Below are positions 8,137 to 13,303 of a stretch of DNA of 13,303 bases, piece after piece (position 1 is the first letter of the stretch; every line of letters starts with the position of its first letter). The position numbers and the translations under genes are program-made. The notes below the pieces were generated by a model, which searched no databases, was not told the DNA's origin, and saw only the letters and a list, made by a program, of their open reading frames with translations. Source of the DNA: UMGS755 sp045597205 (GTDB lineage: Bacteria > Bacillota > Clostridia > UBA1381 > UBA9506); NCBI GenBank assembly GCA_045597205.1, contig JAZODT010000057.1, forward strand, positions 1 to 13,303, in the 5' to 3' direction.

Positions 8137-9486
8137 ATGGAATACTTGCCCATCATTTCTATTTTTTACGGTTTGTTGTTTATAATTCTCTACATATCGG
8201 TTTTAGACCAACCGCTACATGCTGATTTTAAGAAAAATAGTTCTGTAATATCGAAGGTAACAGGGGCATGGCTATTGCTTTTGTGTTTGGTGCAGTTGAT
8301 TACCACGGGATTTATGCCGGGACATCTCCAGGATACCGCTTTGTTCCGTGCGTGGACAGCTTTTGCCAATGACCATCCTGTTTGGGAGTATTATAAAACA
8401 GACTTATATGTAGATTATCCACCGGTTTATTTGTATGTATTATATCTTGTAGGGTGTTTGACAAAACTGTTGGGAATACATCCAAACAGCGGGTTATATC
8501 TTATTTTTGTTAGAAGTATTCCTATTTTCTTTGACGGATTAACCAGTTTTTGCATTTTTAAATTTTCTAAACAATATATTGGTGAGAAAAAAGCGCTGGC
8601 ATTGGCCGTTTTGAGTGCCGTAAATCCTGTGAATATCTTAAATTCTACAGCTTGGGGACAAGTCGATAGCGTAACCGGTTTTATGACCGCGGCCATGTTG
8701 ATTCTTTTATATAAAAAGAAATATGTAGCATCTTGTTCCATGCTGGCCTTATTGTTTTTAACCAAACCCCAAATGATAATTTTTTCACCGTTAATGGGAT
8801 TTGTATTTTTCTTTGATTTAATAGCGGCATGGAAAGAACCAAAGGAAAGAATGGACCTGTTAAAACAAGTTGGCTTATCTGTTTTAGCCGTCGTTGCAGT
8901 TTTGCTCATTGTGCCTCTGCCCATTACCGGTGGCGATTATATGCTTTTGTTAAATAACTATGCAAAAGCGTTAAACCTTTATCCCTATGCTACTTTAAAT
9001 GCAGCCAATTTCTATGGTGCATTGGGCGCAAATTGGGCAAAAGACAGCAACTTTCTGTTGTTTTTATCCTTTAAAACCTGGGGGTTTCTCTTTATTGTAG
9101 CAATTTCGGTGATGGTAGGGGTTGTGTCCTTTAAAAGCCGCGACCGAAGGAAAATTTTCTATTTGGGAACGTTTACCGTGCTGGGTATTTATATGCTGGC
9201 TCATGGTATGCATGAACGGTATATGCAGCCGATGTTCCTTTTAATGATTATTACTTATGTTTTGGCGCAAGACCATAAGGCGATTTTATTTTATGGTGCA
9301 TTTTCTGTTACAACCTTCATGAGTTGCGGCATGGTGCTTTACCTTAACCAAAGGAATGACTTTATTTATGGCGATAATAATTACTTTATTCTTCTTTCGT
9401 GGACTCATGTTGTGCTCTTTGTTTTGTGGATGGTGCACAGTATAAAGTTTTACAAAAAAAATATTCACACATTGTCTAAAAATTAA
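8137..9486 (+). CDS. Polytopic GT-C glycosyltransferase, Gpi18/COG5542-like
   Basis: Integral membrane protein of 449 residues with roughly ten hydrophobic segments, the first at about 5-23. It shows GT-C superfamily marks: an outer-loop acidic residue in LQDTALFRAW (64-73), YPPVYLYVLY (94-103), NSTAWGQVDS (169-178), KPQ (210-212) and HERY (359-362). These resemble the Gpi18/Alg6/Alg8-like group that transfers hexose, usually mannose or glucose, from a polyprenyl-phosphate donor on the outer membrane face. The acceptor cannot be told from sequence: surface polymer, lipid-linked glycan or protein are all possible. AGGAGA (8125-8130) sits 6 bases before the ATG. The PMT gene follows after only 14 bases, so the two are probably translated from one message and may act in one pathway. 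Confidence 0.78.
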   Translation: MEYLPIISIFYGLLFIILYISVLDQPLHADFKKNSSVISKVTGAWLLLLCLVQLITTGFMPGHLQDTALFRAWTAFANDHPVWEYYKTDLYVDYPPVYLYVLYLVGCLTKLLGIHPNSGLYLIFVRSIPIFFDGLTSFCIFKFSKQYIGEKKALALAVLSAVNPVNILNSTAWGQVDSVTGFMTAAMLILLYKKKYVASCSMLALLFLTKPQMIIFSPLMGFVFFFDLIAAWKEPKERMDLLKQVGLSVLAVVAVLLIVPLPITGGDYMLLLNNYAKALNLYPYATLNAANFYGALGANWAKDSNFLLFLSFKTWGFLFIVAISVMVGVVSFKSRDRRKIFYLGTFTVLGIYMLAHGMHERYMQPMFLLMIITYVLAQDHKAILFYGAFSVTTFMSCGMVLYLNQRNDFIYGDNNYFILLSWTHVVLFVLWMVHSIKFYKKNIHTLSKN

Positions 9487-9503
9487 AAGGAGCGCTTGTG
9501 ATG
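9485..9503 (+). promoter_or_regulatory. Ribosome binding site choosing the PMT start
   Basis: AAAAGGAG (9485-9492) lies 5 bases before a GTG (9498) and 8 bases before the adjacent in-frame ATG (9501). The ATG has the better spacing and codon, so it is taken as the start. The two choices differ by one residue. Confidence 0.6.
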
Positions 9504-11288
9504 TTTGATTTAAAAAATGGAGAAAAAACAGACAGGATTATACGAATTGACTATTTTCTTATGATTGGTCTGATGTTGTTTTATGCTCTCTTTGCTTTTT
9601 TTCGCCTTGGTTCTTTATCTGTGCCGGAGAATGGTTGGTATGTAGAAAAAGCGAGAGAGAGTATTGTGCTGGATATGGGCGAGCTTCGTCCGCTTAAGCA
9701 AATCTATATGTACACAGGCTGGATAGACAGAAGACAATCTGACCAGGATGTGTGCCGGGATATTACTGTAGAATATTCTGATGACGGAGAGAACTGGAGA
9801 CGTGAGTTTTCTTTAATGCGTGTAAACACCGTGTTTATGTGGCATGTTTTTCGTGATATTCCTGATGCCTGCCGGTATATTCGGTTAACGCTGGATGACG
9901 GCAGACTATATATCAATGAGATTGCTTTGTTTGGTGATGATGAAACCCAACGTTATGATTATACCGTTTTAGAAAATAAGAATAAAACGGCGGCTTTTAT
10001 TAATGATGAGCCGGAAAAAGTAACTTATGAATACAGCTGGTATGAAACCACATATTTTGATGAGATTTATCACCCCAGAACGGCTTTTGAGCATATTACG
10101 CATCGCGCGCCTTATGAAAACACCCATCCGCCTCTTGGCAAGGTGATTATTGCTTGTGGCATGCTTTTGTTTGGTGTGAATCCTTTTGGCTGGCGTTTTT
10201 TTGGTACACTTTGCGGTGTTTTCATGGTGCCGCTTGTATATGTTTCTGGGAAGAAATTATTAAAGCAAACGCGTTATGCCTTTTTAACGGCGTTTATATT
10301 TAGTTTTGACTTTATGCATCTTGCGCAAACAAGAATGGCTACCATAGATTCTTATACGGCGTTTTTTGTTATGGGTATGTATCTGTTTATGTTTCTGTAC
10401 CTTGAAAAGAATTTTTATGAAACCGGCATTAAAAAAACATTGCCGCCGCTGTTTGCCTCCGGCTTTTGTTTTGGATTGGGTGCGGCCACTAAGTGGCAAG
10501 GAATTTATGCCGGTATTGGTTTAGCTTTTTTGTATTTTTATAACTTGTATCAACGGTATCTTGAGTATAAGTTGGCCTTGAAAACCAGAAAAAAATCGGA
10601 ATCTGCAAAAATTGTTAAAGCTTTTCCTGTTATGGCAAAAAAGACGATTTTAGCCGGATTTGCATTTTTTGTGGCGATTCCCTTTGTTATTTATTTTCTG
10701 TCCTACATTCCGGCCATGATGACGGACAACACAGGGCTTTCTTTCTTCTTTAGCAATCAGAGCTCTATGTATCATTACCATTCTACATTAGAGGCAACAC
10801 ACCATTATAGCTCCTCATGGTGGCAATGGCCGCTAGATTATAAACCATTATATTTATATAACCCAAATCGGAACTTTGTTCCCGAAGGGACATCCATGGG
10901 CATAACGACCTTTGGCAATCCATTGCTTTGGTGGATGACAATTCCTATGGTTGTTTGGGGCATTATGCAAGTTTTTGTTAAAAGAAGAAAAGTTGATTTA
11001 GGCATTTTAACAGCAATTGTAGGTTTTTTCTCCCTGTATGCCCCTTGGATTTTAGTATCAAGAACAGCATTTATTTACCACTTTTTCCCTTGTGTAGTTT
11101 TTGTGGTTATGTTGATCGCCTTTTTCTTTAAAGAACGACAGGGCAAAATGTGGCGCTGGATGGAATGGATTTATATGGGCTTGATTTTTGTATTCTTTGT
11201 GGCCTATTACCCTGTGCTGACGGGCATGGCTGTTCCCAGTTGGTATGCAGCCATCTTGCGCCTTGTGCCTGGTTGGGTGTTGGGATAG
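9501..11288 (+). CDS. Protein O-mannosyltransferase family (PMT, GT39) with a discoidin-like outer-loop domain
   Basis: Polytopic GT-C enzyme of 595 residues, predicted to move mannose or another hexose from a polyprenyl-phosphate carrier to Ser/Thr of exported proteins on the outer face of the membrane. TM1 is at about 17-37. After it comes a soluble region (about 43-147) resembling an F5/8 type C (discoidin, galactose-binding-like) domain: IVLDMGEL, ITVEYSDDGENW, RYIRLTLDD, INEIALFG. The PMT core then shows the catalytic acidic pair in YFDEIYHPRTA (Asp187-Glu188), ENTHPPLGK (206-214), the ATKWQGIYAG motif (329-338) and further membrane segments to about 575. The discoidin insertion is absent from yeast PMTs. 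The sugar, carrier and targets are inferred. It lies 14 bases downstream of the other GT-C gene. No polyprenyl-phosphate-mannose synthase is in the window. Confidence 0.88.
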   Translation: MFDLKNGEKTDRIIRIDYFLMIGLMLFYALFAFFRLGSLSVPENGWYVEKARESIVLDMGELRPLKQIYMYTGWIDRRQSDQDVCRDITVEYSDDGENWRREFSLMRVNTVFMWHVFRDIPDACRYIRLTLDDGRLYINEIALFGDDETQRYDYTVLENKNKTAAFINDEPEKVTYEYSWYETTYFDEIYHPRTAFEHITHRAPYENTHPPLGKVIIACGMLLFGVNPFGWRFFGTLCGVFMVPLVYVSGKKLLKQTRYAFLTAFIFSFDFMHLAQTRMATIDSYTAFFVMGMYLFMFLYLEKNFYETGIKKTLPPLFASGFCFGLGAATKWQGIYAGIGLAFLYFYNLYQRYLEYKLALKTRKKSESAKIVKAFPVMAKKTILAGFAFFVAIPFVIYFLSYIPAMMTDNTGLSFFFSNQSSMYHYHSTLEATHHYSSSWWQWPLDYKPLYLYNPNRNFVPEGTSMGITTFGNPLLWWMTIPMVVWGIMQVFVKRRKVDLGILTAIVGFFSLYAPWILVSRTAFIYHFFPCVVFVVMLIAFFFKERQGKMWRWMEWIYMGLIFVFFVAYYPVLTGMAVPSWYAAILRLVPGWVLG

Positions 11289-11313
11289 TCCATAAATAAG
11301 GAAGGAATTTATT

Positions 11314-12102
11314 GTGGAATATAAAAAGAACAAGAATGACCAAACAACAAATCGGCAAACAGAACGGGTGACGATAGAAGGTCGCAATCCGGTAGTGGAG
11401 GCTCTTTCTGCCGGTCGGCCGATTGATAAAATATGGATTAGTGAAACGGTTCGTCCTGCCGGTATCCAAAAATTGACGCATCTTGCCCGGGAAAAACAAA
11501 TACCGGTGCAGTTTGTTAAACCGCAAAAAATTGATAGCATTAGTCAAACGGCATCCAATCAGGGTGTTGTAGCTGTTTGCAGTGCGGTGCAGTATGCAGA
11601 ACTGGAAGATTTATTTCAAAAAGCCGAGCAAAAAGGCACAGAGCCTTTCATTATTATAGCTGATGAAATTACCGACCCGCATAACTTAGGTGCCATTATC
11701 CGAAGTGCGAATGCTGCTGGTGCCGATGGTGTTATCATTCCTAAAAACCGTTCGGTGGGGCTGGATGCGGTCGTGGCCAAAACGTCTGCTGGAGCCGTGT
11801 ATTATACCCCGGTTGTTCGGGTGACCAATCTGGCACAAACAGCAGGATTGTTAAAGAAAAAAGGCCTTTGGCTGGTGGGTGCCGATATGAGTGGCGAAAG
11901 CAGTTTGTTTGAAAGCAACATGACCGGTGCTATCGGGCTGGTGGTAGGCTCAGAAGGCAAAGGCATTTCGCGGCTGATGCGTGAAAACTGTGATTTTATG
12001 GTTAACATTCCCATGCTGGGTGAAACAGAGTCTTTAAACGCATCGGTAGCGGCAGCCATTATGATGTATGAAATTGTTCGCCAGAGAAGACTCGAAAAAT
12101 AA
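11314..12102 (+). CDS. rlmB: 23S rRNA 2'-O-ribose methyltransferase, RlmB/SpoU family
   Basis: SAM-dependent SPOUT (trefoil-knot) enzyme, expected to methylate a guanosine ribose in the peptidyl-transferase region of 23S rRNA (Gm2251 in E. coli numbering). After a basic, low-complexity N-terminus (1-18), the substrate-binding domain starts with IEGRNPVVEAL (21-31). The catalytic domain has all three SpoU motifs: DPHNLGAIIRSA (121-132, Asn124 and Arg130), VVGSEGKG (210-217) and ESLNASVAAAI (239-249). The length of 262 residues fits the family. The start is GTG with AAGGA (11302-11306) 7 bases upstream. In Bacillus the homologue lies near cysS/mrnC; here it follows PMT by 25 bases and precedes a sugar kinase by 20. 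The exact target nucleotide is inferred from family membership. Confidence 0.9.
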   Translation: MEYKKNKNDQTTNRQTERVTIEGRNPVVEALSAGRPIDKIWISETVRPAGIQKLTHLAREKQIPVQFVKPQKIDSISQTASNQGVVAVCSAVQYAELEDLFQKAEQKGTEPFIIIADEITDPHNLGAIIRSANAAGADGVIIPKNRSVGLDAVVAKTSAGAVYYTPVVRVTNLAQTAGLLKKKGLWLVGADMSGESSLFESNMTGAIGLVVGSEGKGISRLMRENCDFMVNIPMLGETESLNASVAAAIMMYEIVRQRRLEK

Positions 12103-12122
12103 GACAGAAAAGAGGAAAAATT

Positions 12123-13079
12123 ATGTACGTAGGAATTGATTTAGGCGGTACAAACATTGCCATTGGTTTAGTGGAGGACAACTATGATATTATTGCAAAG
12201 GGCTCTGTTCCAACAGGAAAAGAGCGTCCTTTTGTGGATATTATATATGATGCGGCACAACTGATTCAGAATTTGCTGGCAGAAACCGGGAAAACTGCAG
12301 CAGACATTCAATGCATCGGCATGGGTTCCCCCGGTGTTCCGGATGCAGATAACGGCATTATTATATATGCCAGCACATTTCCACATATGGCTTATTCTAA
12401 TGTACAGGCAGAATTTGACAAGTACTTTCCCGGCGTGAAGGTATATTTAGAAAACGATGCCAATGCGGCAGCTTACGGCGAATGCTTAGCCGGTGCGGCC
12501 AAGGGCGCTGATAATGCTGTGGTGGTTACACTGGGTACCGGTGTTGGTGGCGGTGTTATTATCGACAAAAAGATTTATGCCGGTTTCAATCACTGCGGCA
12601 GTGAGCTGGGCCATACAGTCATCAACTTTAACGGTCCGGCTTGTGTTTGTGGTCGTCATGGCTGCTTTGAAGTGTATGCTTCGGCCTCTGCGCTCATTAG
12701 GCAAACGGCAGAAACTATTCAGTCATATCCGGATAGTATTATCCATCAGATGATTGAGCACGACCTGTCAAAATTAAACGGCAAGATTCCCTTTGATGCG
12801 GCAAAACAGGGTGACCGTGCCGGTCAAAAGATTGTGAATAAATATATTGAGTATTTAGGAATAGGCCTTGCCAATGTTGTGAATCTGTTCCAGCCGGAAA
12901 AGATTGTTATTGGCGGCGGTGTTTGTAAAGAGGGCGATTATCTGTTGAAACCTTTGTCTGCTTATGTTGATAGTCAGAAATATACGGATAAAGTACTCCA
13001 GCCTGAACTGGTTACGGCAACGTTAGGAAACGATGCTGGTATTATTGGTGCCGCTATGCTGTGGAAACAGCAGAAATGA
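12123..13079 (+). CDS. ROK-family sugar kinase (probable glucokinase)
   Basis: Cytoplasmic kinase that phosphorylates a hexose, most likely glucose to glucose-6-phosphate for glycolysis. The 318 residues fit ROK glucokinases. There is no N-terminal helix-turn-helix, so this is the enzyme rather than a NagC/XylR-type repressor. Visible features are the phosphate-binding DLGGTN (6-11), catalytic Asp112 in LENDANAAAYGE, the second phosphate motif TLGTGVGGG (136-144), sugar-contacting Glu161 and His164 in GSELGHTV, and the ROK zinc site CVCGRHGC (Cys174, Cys176, Cys181 with His164). The stretch after residue 80 reads YASTFPHMAY where many glucokinases have Asn-Leu-x-x-Trp, so the preferred sugar is uncertain. 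GAGG (12112-12115) is 7 bases before the ATG. Other candidate substrates are mannose, fructose or amino sugars. Confidence 0.9.
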   Translation: MYVGIDLGGTNIAIGLVEDNYDIIAKGSVPTGKERPFVDIIYDAAQLIQNLLAETGKTAADIQCIGMGSPGVPDADNGIIIYASTFPHMAYSNVQAEFDKYFPGVKVYLENDANAAAYGECLAGAAKGADNAVVVTLGTGVGGGVIIDKKIYAGFNHCGSELGHTVINFNGPACVCGRHGCFEVYASASALIRQTAETIQSYPDSIIHQMIEHDLSKLNGKIPFDAAKQGDRAGQKIVNKYIEYLGIGLANVVNLFQPEKIVIGGGVCKEGDYLLKPLSAYVDSQKYTDKVLQPELVTATLGNDAGIIGAAMLWKQQK

Positions 13080-13088
13080 GGGTATAAA

Positions 13089-13157
13089 ATGAAGAGAAAT
13101 ACCGAAGAATGTTTTTTGGGTATATCTCATAAAAATTCACAAAAAATATGGACATAA
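13089..13157 (+). CDS. Possible 22-residue small ORF after the kinase gene
   Basis: An ATG at 13089 follows GAGGG (13078-13082) by 6 bases, the sort of spacing seen for the real genes here, and sits 9 bases after the kinase stop. The ORF encodes 22 residues beginning MKRNTEECF, with a Lys/Arg-rich, Cys-containing composition and no hydrophobic segment, and stops at 13155-13157. No family is recognised. It could be a translated small protein, the leftover start of a decayed gene, or chance; the ribosome binding site is the only positive evidence. Confidence 0.22.
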   Translation: MKRNTEECFLGISHKNSQKIWT

Positions 13158-13205
13158 TAGCGAATTTATATATTTTTTTCTTTTTCTCTTTCTTTTTTTT
13201 GTGAA
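13136..13205 (+). repeat. AT-rich inverted repeat flanking a pyrimidine-rich tract
   Basis: TTCACAAAAAA (13136-13146) is the exact reverse complement of TTTTTTGTGAA (13195-13205), separated by 48 bases. Much of the spacer (about 13171-13200) is an almost unbroken T/C run. The right arm ends 3 bases before the extended -10 element. Seen directly are the two 11-base arms. A role as an operator, or as a weak transcript end for the upstream gene run, is inference. There is no GC-rich hairpin, so it is not a standard intrinsic terminator. Confidence 0.35.
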
Positions 13206-13208
13206 ATG

Positions 13209-13217
13209 TGTTATACT
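13209..13217 (+). promoter_or_regulatory. Extended -10 promoter for the 3'-end gene
   Basis: TGTTATACT is a TGn-extended -10 element (TATACT at 13212-13217). The -35 position is inside the pyrimidine tract and has no good TTGACA match, a situation in which extended -10 elements commonly compensate. It would give a leader of roughly 25-30 bases before the ATG at 13250, marking a new transcription unit after the long gene run. Confidence 0.5.
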
Positions 13218-13249
13218 GTTATTAACTTTATACATTTTGCGAAGGATGA

Positions 13250-13303
13250 ATGGCGGTAAAAAGAAAAAGCAAATGGCATAAGGTTCATTTTTGTTTTTAT
13301 ATT
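13250..13303 (+). CDS. Start of a gene cut by the window edge (basic N-terminus)
   Basis: An ATG at 13250 opens 18 codons that continue to the last base. The residues begin MAVKRKSKWHK and turn hydrophobic (VHFCFYI). Such a Lys/Arg-rich start running into hydrophobic residues suggests a membrane-anchored or exported protein. AAGGA (13242-13246) is upstream, although only 3 bases away, and an extended -10 element lies about 33 bases before the start. The overlapping ATG at 13246 in another frame stops after 11 codons. The product cannot be identified from this fragment. Confidence 0.5.
   Translation, partial: MAVKRKSKWHKVHFCFYI

Noticed and set aside
8427..8924. A 165-codon open frame on the - strand
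   Set aside because: It is antisense to the GT-C gene and is explained by the hydrophobic-codon bias of that gene; no family motif.
11290..11317. ATAAAT/ATTTAT inverted repeat (11292-11297, 11307-11312) placing the rlmB ribosome binding site in a loop
   Set aside because: Only six A-U pairs, too weak to act as a convincing RNA switch or terminator; likely chance in AT-rich DNA.
11058..11547. Two overlapping - strand open frames of 160 and 139 codons
   Set aside because: They span the PMT/rlmB junction in two different frames; both lack motifs and lie opposite well-supported genes.
13199..13217. A Rex-type redox operator (TTGTGAA half-site) over the 3' promoter
   Set aside because: Only one half-site is present here. 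The matching TTCACAA half is about 60 bases away rather than adjacent, so the consensus palindrome is not met.

Overview
The window is one tightly packed, single-direction gene run. Ten complete protein genes and two tentative 3' items lie on the + strand, separated by 14-42 base gaps or overlapping. It looks like a low-GC Bacillota chromosome, most likely Clostridia. The evidence is AT-rich intergenic DNA, strong AGGAGG-type ribosome binding sites, GTG/TTG starts, the DUF1934 (YwiB-like)-argS pair, and a PcsB-type coiled-coil M23 hydrolase flanked by S41 proteases. No mobile element, CRISPR array, RNA gene or phage gene was seen. Codon use and style look uniform by eye, which suggests core chromosome rather than an island. 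The taxonomic call is inference.

Layout. Positions 1-141 hold a promoter-like sequence and the leader of the first gene. Positions 142-2043 encode two peptidoglycan precursor enzymes: D-Ala-D-Ala ligase (ddl) and glutamate racemase (murI). Positions 2084-4203 hold a DUF1934 protein and arginyl-tRNA synthetase, overlapping by 4 bases. Positions 4246-8104 hold an envelope remodelling block: a secreted S41 protease with PDZ and peptidoglycan-binding domains, a secreted coiled-coil LytM/M23 endopeptidase with a complete zinc site, and a second, membrane-anchored S41 protease. Positions 8137-11288 encode two multi-pass GT-C glycosyltransferases, one Gpi18/COG5542-like and one PMT (GT39) protein mannosyltransferase with a discoidin-like domain in its first outer loop. 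Positions 11314-13079 encode an RlmB-type 23S rRNA ribose methyltransferase and a ROK-family sugar kinase. The last ~220 bases contain a possible 22-residue ORF, a pyrimidine-rich tract, an AT-rich inverted repeat, an extended -10 promoter, and the first 18 codons of a gene that leaves the window.

How the genes fit together. The first two genes supply D-amino-acid building blocks for the wall. The middle block probably cleaves peptidoglycan at the cell surface under proteolytic control. The glycosyltransferase pair probably sugar-decorates exported proteins or surface polymers. ArgS, RlmB and the sugar kinase are housekeeping genes in the same run. The most interesting idea is a possible link between the S41-M23-S41 hydrolase-control block and the adjacent protein O-glycosylation genes. 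That link rests only on gene order and domain content.
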